NCBI GenBank assembly: GCA_946222625.1 | Contig: CAMILJ010000083.1 | Span: 1 to 8,647 of the forward strand | DNA from: an uncultured Corynebacterium sp. | Lineage (GTDB): Bacteria > Actinomycetota > Actinomycetes > Mycobacteriales > Mycobacteriaceae | Direction: 5' to 3' | Length of the DNA stretch: 8,647 nucleotides | In this document: one piece after another, positions 1 through 6,912 of the stretch | How positions within the stretch are numbered: the first letter of the stretch is position 1 | Layout of the letters: each line of letters starts with the position of its first letter | Position numbers and translations under genes: made by a program | Notes under the pieces: model-generated | Seen by the model: the letters and a program-made list of their open reading frames with translations, nothing else | Database searches by the model: none | Told to the model about the DNA's origin: nothing

Positions 1-3000
1 CCCTTGATCATCCAAATGATGGTGTCGAGCTCTTCCGGCTTGACCAGCACCTCACGGGCCTTGGAGCCTTCCGAAGGCCCGACCACACCGCGTGATTCCA
101 TAAGGTCCATGAGGCGGCCGGCCTTGGCGAAGCCGATGCGCAGCTTGCGCTGGAGCATCGACGTGGAGCCCAACTGGGACGTGACCACGAGGTCGACGGC
201 CTCGAGAAGGTCGTCCATGTCCTTGCCGATCTCCTCGTCGATCTCCTTCTTGGCATCCTTGGCTTTATCCTCCGTCACGCCTTCGGTGTAGTTCGGTGCG
301 CCTTGTGCCTTCGCGGCGTCGACAACCGCCTGCACCTCCTCGTCTGAGACGAACGCGCCCTGCATACGCACGGGGCGCCCACCCTGCGGGATGAAGAGGC
401 CATCGCCCATACCGATGAGCTTCTCGGCACCACCCTGGTCCAAGATGACGCGGGAGTCCGTAAGAGAGGACGTCGCGAACGCCAGGCGGGACGGCACGTT
501 GGTCTTGATAAGGCCGGTGACCACGTCCACGGACGGGCGCTGTGTTGCGAGCACGAGGTGGATACCCGCCGCACGGGCCTTCTGGGTGATGCGGACGATG
601 GAGTCCTCGATCTCCTTCGGCGCCGTCATCATGAGGTCTGCAAGCTCGTCAACCACACACACGATGTAGGGGTACGGGCGCATCTCTCGCTGGGAGCCGG
701 CCGGGGCCTGGTACTCGCCGCTGCGGACCTTGCGGTTGAAGTCCTCGATCTTGCGCACACGGGCAGCCTGCATGTCCATGTAGCGCTGCTCCATCTCCTC
801 AACAAGCCACTGCAGGGCCGCTGCAGCCTTCTTCGGCTGCGTAATGATCGGGGTGATGAGGTGCGGGATGCCCTCGTAGGGCGTGAGCTCGACCATCTTC
901 GGATCCACCAGGATGAGGCGAACGTCCTCCGGGGTCGCGCGGGTCAGCAGCGAAACCAGCATCGAGTTCACGAACGCCGACTTACCTGAACCGGTTGCAC
1001 CGGCCACAAGAAGGTGCGGCATCTTCTTCACCGAGAAAGAGGTGAATTGGCCCTCGATGTCCTTGCCCAAGCCAATGAGCATCGGATCGTTATCAGCACG
1101 CAATGCCGGGGAATCCAAAACATCGCGCAGGCGCACCATTTCACGGTCCGCATTGGGCACCTCGATACCGACTGCAGACTTGCCCGGAATCGGGGTCAAC
1201 AGGCGCAGGTTATCCGTCGCCACTGCATAAGCCAGGTTGGACTGCAGGTTCGTAATCTTCGAAACCTTGACGCCTGGTCCCAGCTCAATCTCATAGCGCG
1301 TCACCGTCGGGCCACGGCTAAACCCGGTGACCTGGGCATCGACCTTAAACTCCTCAAAGACTTCAGTGATGGCTTCGATGATGCGGTCGTTGGCCTCCGT
1401 GCGAGCCTTCGCAGGCTTGCCGGCCGTAAGCAGGTCAGTCGTCGGCACATCATAACCGCCTCCCAATGCGGTATCTTCCGCACCGCTCGGGGCCGCGGGT
1501 GCTTGTTGTGCCGCGTCTTGAACATCCTCGTCGACCTTGGCGCCCGTGCGCGCATCGCGCCCGGAACGCTCCTGGAACATACGGACCGCCTCGGAGTGCG
1601 CGGCGGAGACAACGTCGTCCCCGGCCGCCCCCGCGGCCGCCGCCCCCAGCGCCGCACCAGCGGCACCACCAACGTCTACGCGGGGACGCTTCTTCTGTGC
1701 AGGCTTGTGCGCAGGTTTCTCAACTGGCTTTTCGACAGGCTTCGGTGCTGTCTTCTGCTCCGGCTCCGGCTCCGGCTCCGGAACAACGGGAATCTCATCG
1801 GTGTCATCGACACGGCGTTCGGCTGCGGCAGCAAAGGAGGGGCGACCGTGCTGGACCGGCTCCTGCTTCGTGGGCTGTGCCGCCGAGTCAAAGGAGACCG
1901 TGGCGTTTTCATCCGGCAGAGCCTGGTAGCTCTGCGTGTGCTGCGTGCGCTGGCGCGGGCGCGGGGTATGTGCCGGGCGCGTGGGGCGCTCGCGCCCTTC
2001 GGCGATGGCGTCGATGTCATCGCTGACATAGCCGTAGTCGTCCGCGGAGGCGTCGTCAAGCAGCTCGTTCTCCGAGCGGTCCTTCCGATCACGTAGTCCA
2101 CCGACGAGCGCGGAGAACTGAGCAGCGACAAAGTCATACGCTTCGCGCAGGGTGATGCCGGTGATGTTGAGCGCACCATAGACAATCAACAGGAAGAGCA
2201 AGGGCACTGCCACGTAGCTGGAGAAGGCTGCCACGAGCAGTTCACCAATAGCAAAACCGATGACACCTCCGGCCTCACCGGCGGCGTTGTTGTTCCACGT
2301 AAGGTCCGGGAGCCCAGCAAAAATATGGATAAGGCTAAGCATGCAGACCACGATGAGGGCCGTGCCGCCAACCACGCGCGGCTTGAAATGGCCGGCCGGG
2401 CCAGAAAGGTCCATCATGAGCGCGATGGCTACGGCGACGAGCGCAACAGGAAGAACATAGGCACCCGCGCCAATCACATAGCGCACAGCATTGGTGAGAT
2501 ACTCACCGATAATGCCAGCCACTTGGAACCACGTAGCGCATGCCAGAATGATGGCCACACCAATCAGCACGAGCGCGACCGCATCCGGGTTGGAGACGCG
2601 AATGCTCTTCTCTACTCGGGCGGGGCGTTCCATGATGGTCGTCGGCATCTCGCCGTCAACGTCCTGGGCGCGGGTCACCTTGCTTTTCGACGAGGTGCCA
2701 CCCTCAGCCCTGTTGCTTGTTTTCTTATTCTTCGCGCGTCCAGAAATTTCCCCTGGCTCCCTCACATCGTCGTAATCATCAAAAGCCTCTTCGCCATAGG
2801 GCGCATCATAAGCGGAATCATAAAGATCCTCGTCCCGCTCTCTCGCTTCAGCTGGCTTGAGTCCGGCGAGGCCGTGCCCGACTCCCCGCGCCATGCTCCC
2901 CATGCCCCGGGCGGTAGCGCCGAATACAGTGCCCAGCCCGCGACCAACGGCACGAAAGGCGCTGCCGGTCCTCTCTTCGGAGGTCTCGGCAGCGCGGGTT

Positions 3001-3098
3001 GCAGACGACAGCGAGTAGCTTGTGCGGCCCGACGGTCGCGAGCGATTGGCCGTGCGACCTCGGCCGGAGGCGCGAGACGGAGCGTTCTTGACAGACAT
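1..3098 (-). CDS. ftsK: DNA translocase FtsK, C-terminal end cut off by the window edge
   Basis: Septum-anchored, ATP-driven DNA pump that clears and segregates chromosome ends during division. The frame is open without a stop from the ATG at 3098 to base 1, giving 1032 visible codons. Residues 1-167 form a cytoplasmic tail: Arg/Ser-rich, then a Gly-rich basic stretch (about 45-80), then an acidic Asp/Tyr/Glu patch (about 87-115). Four to five hydrophobic membrane segments lie at about 173-311. A disordered linker follows (about 315-550), with (PE)4 at 440-447 and KPVE/KPAx repeats at 453-470. The motor has Walker A GATGSGKS at 700-707, Walker B ending VVDELADLMM with D817-E818, and LATQRPSVDVVTG near 848-860. 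The winged-helix gamma domain begins near 960 (QLGSTSMLQRKLRIGFAKAG) and is nearly complete; probably only a short tail is missing. The start is preceded by a TANANT -10 seven bases upstream and no good Shine-Dalgarno sequence, so the mRNA may be leaderless; a GTG at 3107 is the only near alternative. Family assignment is certain. Confidence 0.97.
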   Translation of the reverse strand, partial: MSVKNAPSRASGRGRTANRSRPSGRTSYSLSSATRAAETSEERTGSAFRAVGRGLGTVFGATARGMGSMARGVGHGLAGLKPAEARERDEDLYDSAYDAPYGEEAFDDYDDVREPGEISGRAKNKKTSNRAEGGTSSKSKVTRAQDVDGEMPTTIMERPARVEKSIRVSNPDAVALVLIGVAIILACATWFQVAGIIGEYLTNAVRYVIGAGAYVLPVALVAVAIALMMDLSGPAGHFKPRVVGGTALIVVCMLSLIHIFAGLPDLTWNNNAAGEAGGVIGFAIGELLVAAFSSYVAVPLLFLLIVYGALNITGITLREAYDFVAAQFSALVGGLRDRKDRSENELLDDASADDYGYVSDDIDAIAEGRERPTRPAHTPRPRQRTQHTQSYQALPDENATVSFDSAAQPTKQEPVQHGRPSFAAAAERRVDDTDEIPVVPEPEPEPEQKTAPKPVEKPVEKPAHKPAQKKRPRVDVGGAAGAALGAAAAGAAGDDVVSAAHSEAVRMFQERSGRDARTGAKVDEDVQDAAQQAPAAPSGAEDTALGGGYDVPTTDLLTAGKPAKARTEANDRIIEAITEVFEEFKVDAQVTGFSRGPTVTRYEIELGPGVKVSKITNLQSNLAYAVATDNLRLLTPIPGKSAVGIEVPNADREMVRLRDVLDSPALRADNDPMLIGLGKDIEGQFTSFSVKKMPHLLVAGATGSGKSAFVNSMLVSLLTRATPEDVRLILVDPKMVELTPYEGIPHLITPIITQPKKAAAALQWLVEEMEQRYMDMQAARVRKIEDFNRKVRSGEYQAPAGSQREMRPYPYIVCVVDELADLMMTAPKEIEDSIVRITQKARAAGIHLVLATQRPSVDVVTGLIKTNVPSRLAFATSSLTDSRVILDQGGAEKLIGMGDGLFIPQGGRPVRMQGAFVSDEEVQAVVDAAKAQGAPNYTEGVTEDKAKDAKKEIDEEIGKDMDDLLEAVDLVVTSQLGSTSMLQRKLRIGFAKAGRLMDLMESRGVVGPSEGSKAREVLVKPEELDTIIWMIK

Positions 3099-3105
3099 GT
3101 TTGCC

Positions 3106-3133
3106 ACTCTAGTAGCAAAAGCACCATTAACAA
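3106..3133 (-). promoter_or_regulatory. Probable ftsK promoter of the leaderless type
   Basis: Read on the minus strand there is a -35-like TTGTTA (3128-3133), a 16-base spacer and TAGAGT followed by GG (3106-3111). This matches the corynebacterial -10 pattern TANANTNG. The -10 ends seven bases before the ftsK ATG, so transcription would begin at or very near the A of the start codon. No clear Shine-Dalgarno lies in those seven bases (GGCAAAC), which fits leaderless translation, a common mode in actinobacteria. The sequence match is seen directly; the activity is inferred. Confidence 0.5.
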
Positions 3134-3175
3134 CATGCGCCACACACGTACGGCGAAGAAAATTGACAGTTCAGC

Positions 3176-3805
3176 CTACAGGCTTGACCTTACGATCGCA
3201 GATTCATCACCTTCAATCTCGACATCAGCGACGTCGCGGCCGAAGGCCCACAAGAGCACTTCGGAAACGGTACCGCGTACCCGAACTATGGCGTCGCCTT
3301 GTCCAGACACACGGTGCCTATCCGCAGCCACGATCGGCGGGAAACCCTTCGGCTCTAGGACAACCGGCAGGCGCGAGCGTGACAGCAACCGTGTGCCTAG
3401 CAGTTTCAACGGCGCCAGTAGCTCTTTGTTGGCTGCTCGCGAAAGATCTCTTGGTTCACTGTGGCCATTAGCTCGGCGGAGATCCTCATGATGGACAAAG
3501 TGCTCGGCCGCGTTGAACACGGAGTCTGCATAGCGCAGAGGGCTAAACCTAGACGCTCCCCTCCCCCACGCATCCACCAGCTCCTCATACGTCATGCCCT
3601 CGCGGACCCCATCCGAAACACTCCGAGCATGAGACGATAGCACTGGGATAAAGGAACCGAGCACAGCATCAGGGCGGTTCTCACGCACCCACAAATGCGT
3701 TGCTAGGTCTCGGGTTGTCCAACCTTCACACAACGTCGGGGCATCAGGACCAAGCTCATGGAACAACGCCACCATTTTGGCGCGCTCTGCTGAAGAAAAC
3801 GACAT
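3176..3805 (-). CDS. MDMPI/DinB-like metal-binding protein (TIGR03085-type), function unknown
   Basis: A 209-residue soluble protein with no signal peptide or membrane segment. It resembles the actinobacterial TIGR03085 family, related to the N-terminal metal-binding four-helix domain of mycothiol-dependent maleylpyruvate isomerase. The N-terminal block CEGWTTRDLATHL (26-38) carries H37, and the second block EHFVHHEDLRRA (101-112) contains an ExxxH (E101, H105). H37/E101/H105 fit the His/Glu/His zinc triad known in maleylpyruvate isomerase. The C-terminal part (about 150-209) is beta-rich and ends LLWAFGRDVADVEIEGD plus a short tail. The substrate is unknown; a thiol (mycothiol)-dependent reaction is a family-based guess. 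I chose the ATG at 3805 because GGGG sits about four bases upstream and homologues begin near this point. An in-frame GTG at 3838 (220 residues) and an ATG at 3817 are alternatives. It lies 55 bases after rnj and 77 before ftsK. An inverted repeat covers its ribosome-binding site. Confidence 0.85.
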   Translation of the reverse strand: MSFSSAERAKMVALFHELGPDAPTLCEGWTTRDLATHLWVRENRPDAVLGSFIPVLSSHARSVSDGVREGMTYEELVDAWGRGASRFSPLRYADSVFNAAEHFVHHEDLRRANGHSEPRDLSRAANKELLAPLKLLGTRLLSRSRLPVVLEPKGFPPIVAADRHRVSGQGDAIVRVRGTVSEVLLWAFGRDVADVEIEGDESAIVRSSL

Positions 3806-3846
3806 GCGCCCCAGCATACCCACCGGAGGCGGGAACACTGGGGCGC
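3806..3846 (-). promoter_or_regulatory. Perfect 9-bp inverted repeat overlapping the RBS of the metal-binding protein gene
   Basis: On the minus strand GCGCCCCAG (3846-3838) and CTGGGGCGC (3814-3806) are exact reverse complements separated by 23 bases. The second arm contains the GGGG that would serve as Shine-Dalgarno and abuts the ATG at 3805. In RNA this would form a strong GC-rich stem masking ribosome binding. There is no U-tract after it, so it does not look like an intrinsic terminator. If translation instead starts at GTG 3838, the stem would lie inside the coding region. The repeat is seen directly; the regulatory role is inferred. Confidence 0.5.
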
Positions 3847-3860
3847 TTGTGGCCTCAACT

Positions 3861-5930
3861 TTAAAGCGATTCGCGGGAAGCGTGAACTTCGTCGTCGTCG
3901 GGTATCAAGATATCCGAGTTCGTCGGGACGATGGTCGGTAGAATCACCGGCTCGCGCTTGTACTTGGAGTCCATGAGCTTCGAGACCTTGCGGCGCAGCT
4001 TCTGCACCATGCGGTAGGTATCGTTCTCGCCCTCAGCCGCGAGATCATTCATGGTGTTCTCCACCATCTCAGCGACCTCAGGCACGATACCGCGGTCATC
4101 GTCAGAGAAGCCCGTCGTAGACACCGTCGGATGCTCAAGCAGGCGCGACGTGCGGTTATCGATGACACAGGTGATGGACACGACACCGCCAGCGCCCAGG
4201 TTCGTGCGGTCCGCCAGGGTATCTGCGTCGACATCGCCCATGGACACACCGTCGACGTAGAGGTTGCCCACAGGGATCTGGCCGACAACCTCGGCACGGC
4301 CATTGCGCAGATCGACGACAACGCCGTTCTGAGCCAAGACCACGCGGTCGCGGGCCACACCGGTAGAAATAGCCAGCTCCTTGTTGGCGCGGAGGTGGCG
4401 CCACTCGCCGTGCACCGGCATCGCGTTCTTCGGGCGTGCAGCGTTGTAAAGGAAGAGCAGCTCGCCACCATAACCGTGGCCGGAGGCGTGGACCTTAGCT
4501 TCCTTGTTGGTGATGACCTCAGCGCCAATCTGGGACAGCATGTTGATAACGCCGAACACAGCCTCCTCATTACCCGGAATCAGGGAGGAGGAGAAGATGA
4601 TGAGGTCACCATCGCGGACCGTGATCTGGCGGTGCTCGCGGCGGGCCATGCGAGACAGCGCCGCCATCGGCTCGCCCTGGGTACCGGTGGTGATGAGCAG
4701 CACCTTGTGCGGAGCCATCTTGGCTGCCTCATCGATCGGGATGATGGTGCCGCGCGGGACCTTCAGGAAGCCCATCTTCTCCGCGATTTCCATGTTGCGC
4801 ATCATGGAGCGACCGTTGAAGGCAACCTTGCGGCCGGCGGCCACGGCGGCGTCGATAGCCGCCTGCACGCGGTAGACGTTCGAGGCGAAGGAGGCGATGA
4901 TCACGCGCTGCTTTGCCCCAGAAACCAGGCGCTTAAACGTTGCCGGAATGTCACCCTCAGAGGCGGACACACCCGGGATGTTGGCGTTGGTGGAGTCACA
5001 CAGCATGAGGTCCACGCCTTCGTCGCCGTAGCGCGACAGGGCCGGCAGGTCCGTCGGGCGATTATCCAGCGGGGTCTGGTCCAGCTTGATATCACCGGTG
5101 TGGATGATGTTGCCGGCCGGGGTACCCAGCATGACGCCAAGTGCATCCGGGACGGAGTGGTTCACCGCCCAGAAACGGCAACGGAACGGACCGTAGTTCA
5201 CATCGGACTTCTCGTTGACCTCAACGAACTTCGGCTTCTGGCGGTGCTCCTTACACTTGGCCGCGATCAGCGCGATGGTGAAGCGCGAAGCCACAATCGG
5301 GATATCCGGGCGCAGCTTCAGCAGCCACGGGATAGCACCAATGTGGTCCTCGTGCGCGTGGGTTACGACGAGTGCCTTGACCTTGTGAATCTTCTTCTCA
5401 ATCGGACCAAAATCCGGGAGAATCAGGTCCACGCCCGGCTCACCGGAGGACGGGAAGAGCACACCACAGTCGATGATGAGCATCTCATCCTGGTACTCAA
5501 AGACGGTCATGTTTCGACCGATCTCGGAAATACCGCCCAAGGCATAGATACGCAGAGAATCCTTCTGCTGCTTCGGCGGCTCCGGCAGACGCTTGGTCAG
5601 ATCCGCGCCCTGCATGGACTTAGGTACGTTGCGACGGCCGCGGTTGTTGTTGCGATTGCGGTTGTTGCGACCACCGTTGTTGTTATTGCCGTTGTTGTGG
5701 TTATTGTTGCCGCCGCGGCCGCGACCACGGCCGCCACGGGAACCACGAGAACGGGAACGACGGTTGCCGTCTTCAGAGTTTCCAGACTCCTTAGAGGATG
5801 CGCCGGAAGCAGCCGATTCCTTCGGCGCTTGGAAAACCGGCGAAGCCGCCTCATTCGAGGCGGTCTCGGTCTCCGAAGGCGGACCCGCCTTACGGGTCAC
5901 CTTGCGGGAACGGTTACGGGATTCAGTCAT
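3861..5930 (-). CDS. rnj: Ribonuclease J with a long basic N-terminal extension
   Basis: Metallo-beta-lactamase/beta-CASP ribonuclease acting as 5'-to-3' exonuclease and endonuclease in mRNA decay and rRNA maturation; cytoplasmic. It is 689 residues, about 110-130 longer than usual RNase J. The extra length is N-terminal: an acidic/Ser-rich start, then an Arg-Gly-Asn tract (about 57-101) with clusters such as NNNHNNGNNNN. The conserved enzyme starts near 124 (DSLRIYALGGISEIGRNM). Metal ligands are visible in order: HAHEDH (191-196), H258 in NHSVPDA, D280 in HTGD, and H507 in PVHGEWRH. The HASGHG motif (481-486) closes the beta-CASP region. The C-terminal domain (about 580-670) carries TDTYRMV-like and basic RRKVSKLM segments, and the tail is acidic. 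The ATG is two bases after the dapA stop, with GGAG inside the dapA end as Shine-Dalgarno, which indicates translational coupling. An identity as RNase E or another MBL hydrolase is ruled out by the full motif set. Confidence 0.96.
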   Translation of the reverse strand: MTESRNRSRKVTRKAGPPSETETASNEAASPVFQAPKESAASGASSKESGNSEDGNRRSRSRGSRGGRGRGRGGNNNHNNGNNNNGGRNNRNRNNNRGRRNVPKSMQGADLTKRLPEPPKQQKDSLRIYALGGISEIGRNMTVFEYQDEMLIIDCGVLFPSSGEPGVDLILPDFGPIEKKIHKVKALVVTHAHEDHIGAIPWLLKLRPDIPIVASRFTIALIAAKCKEHRQKPKFVEVNEKSDVNYGPFRCRFWAVNHSVPDALGVMLGTPAGNIIHTGDIKLDQTPLDNRPTDLPALSRYGDEGVDLMLCDSTNANIPGVSASEGDIPATFKRLVSGAKQRVIIASFASNVYRVQAAIDAAVAAGRKVAFNGRSMMRNMEIAEKMGFLKVPRGTIIPIDEAAKMAPHKVLLITTGTQGEPMAALSRMARREHRQITVRDGDLIIFSSSLIPGNEEAVFGVINMLSQIGAEVITNKEAKVHASGHGYGGELLFLYNAARPKNAMPVHGEWRHLRANKELAISTGVARDRVVLAQNGVVVDLRNGRAEVVGQIPVGNLYVDGVSMGDVDADTLADRTNLGAGGVVSITCVIDNRTSRLLEHPTVSTTGFSDDDRGIVPEVAEMVENTMNDLAAEGENDTYRMVQKLRRKVSKLMDSKYKREPVILPTIVPTNSDILIPDDDEVHASRESL

Positions 5931-5932
5931 TC

Positions 5933-6841
5933 TTAAAGGACTCCAGCCTTTTCCAAATCGTGACGGAGAACCTCAACCTCATCCGCGTCAGCCGCGGAAA
6001 CCGGGAGACGAGGTTCTCCAACTTCAATGCCCTGCAGGCGCAGGGCAGCTTTAACAAGAGTTGCTCCTCCGAGGCGGCCTTGCGCCTCGACGAGCGGGGA
6101 CAAAGTTTTCGCGTTGATCTCACGTGCACGTGCGATATCACCTTCGTCGAAGGCCACGTAGAGATCAGCCAGGGCACGCGGAGCAATATGACCAATCACG
6201 GAAATAACGCCTGAAGCACCGAGGGCCAGCCACGGCAAGTTCAGCCCGTCATCTCCGGAGTACCATGCCAATCCGGTTTCCTGGATAAGCGGTGCAGCCG
6301 CTACAAGATCGCCCTTGGCGTCCTTGACGGCCTTGATGTTCGGCACTTCCGCGAGGCGAAGAAGGGTCTCCGTCTCAATCGGAATGCCCGAGCGGCCAGG
6401 GATGTCATACAGACAAATGGGGAGGTCCACGGCGTCAGCGACAGCGCTAAAGTGCGCATACACACCGGCTTGGGAAGGCTTGGAGTAATACGGAGTTACA
6501 ACCAAGAGACTGTCTGCTCCCGCATCAGCGAAAGCGCGCGCTGCTGAAATGCTGGTGGCGGTGTTATTGGTTCCCGCTCCCGCACACAACTTAGCGCGAC
6601 TGCCTACCTCTTCCTTTACAGCTGCAAACAGCTCCAGTTTCTCATCCAACGACGTCGTCGGTGACTCACCCGTGGTCCCAGCCAAAATGAGTGAATCAAT
6701 ACCGTTATCAACCAGATGAGCTGCCAGGCGACGGCCAGCGGGCACGTCCAAGGCGCCATCCTGGTCAAATGGAGTGACCATAGCTACGCCTACGCGTCCG
6801 AAGGTGTCGACGCCTGTCTGTGCTGTCATACCTGTGCTCAT
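5933..6841 (-). CDS. dapA: 4-hydroxy-tetrahydrodipicolinate synthase DapA
   Basis: Condenses pyruvate with L-aspartate 4-semialdehyde to 4-hydroxy-tetrahydrodipicolinate, the committed step towards meso-DAP and lysine; cytoplasmic TIM barrel, usually a tetramer. Counting from the chosen ATG it has 302 residues, close to the family length of about 300. Visible motifs are AGTTGESPT with the two active-site threonines at 56-57, YDIPGRSG with the catalytic tyrosine at 145, and NIKAVKDAKGDL with the Schiff-base lysine at 170. A GDD motif (GVISVIGH downstream) follows near 196-198. I chose the ATG at 6841 because the resulting MSTGMTAQTGV resembles the C. glutamicum DapA start as I recall it. An in-frame TTG at 6850 would add three residues but overlaps a possible -10. 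The Shine-Dalgarno is weak (GCGGG, 14 to 18 bases upstream of the ATG), so leaderless expression is possible. It shares its 3' end with the rnj ribosome-binding site. Confidence 0.96.
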   Translation of the reverse strand: MSTGMTAQTGVDTFGRVGVAMVTPFDQDGALDVPAGRRLAAHLVDNGIDSLILAGTTGESPTTSLDEKLELFAAVKEEVGSRAKLCAGAGTNNTATSISAARAFADAGADSLLVVTPYYSKPSQAGVYAHFSAVADAVDLPICLYDIPGRSGIPIETETLLRLAEVPNIKAVKDAKGDLVAAAPLIQETGLAWYSGDDGLNLPWLALGASGVISVIGHIAPRALADLYVAFDEGDIARAREINAKTLSPLVEAQGRLGGATLVKAALRLQGIEVGEPRLPVSAADADEVEVLRHDLEKAGVL

Positions 6842-6849
6842 AGGCGTCA

Positions 6850-6877
6850 AGATTACCCGCTTTCGCCCCTATTGGCC
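6850..6877 (-). promoter_or_regulatory. Possible dapA promoter (-10 TAATCT)
   Basis: The 71-base gap between thyX and dapA contains TAATCT (6850-6855, minus strand), which fits the minimal TANNNT actinobacterial -10. It ends eight bases before the dapA ATG, so a start site at the ATG would give a leaderless mRNA. The -35 region, 16-17 bases further upstream, is GC-rich and only weakly similar to consensus. The rest of the gap shows a CCCC...GGGG pairing with a 13-base loop but no terminator. Weak candidate based on pattern only. Confidence 0.3.
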
Positions 6878-6912
6878 GCATCGGGGTCGTGCGCGAGTCT
6901 CCTGCAAAGCCT

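Noticed and set aside
1014..2096. 360-codon plus-strand frame over ftsK
   Set aside because: Antisense shadow of the FtsK motor and linker; Arg/Leu-rich product without recognisable motifs.
2325..3491. 388-codon plus-strand frame over the ftsK start and the next gene
   Set aside because: It spans two well-supported minus-strand genes and their promoter region; no motif or plausible start signal.
3815..3837. Reading the inverted repeat after rnj as a rho-independent terminator
   Set aside because: No run of U follows the stem in either direction, and the 3' arm runs straight into a start codon.
4131..5936. 601-codon open frame on the plus strand, antisense to rnj
   Set aside because: It mirrors the codon structure of a GC-rich real gene. 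Its product is low-complexity Arg/Val/Ala-rich with no domain, while the minus frame holds every RNase J catalytic motif.
6655..6664. Perfect palindrome ACGACGTCGT-like sequence inside dapA
   Set aside because: It lies in conserved coding sequence and short GC palindromes are expected by chance.
6842..6912. Riboswitch or terminator between thyX and dapA
   Set aside because: Only 71 bases, with one weak CCCC/GGGG pairing; no known riboswitch core and no U-tract.
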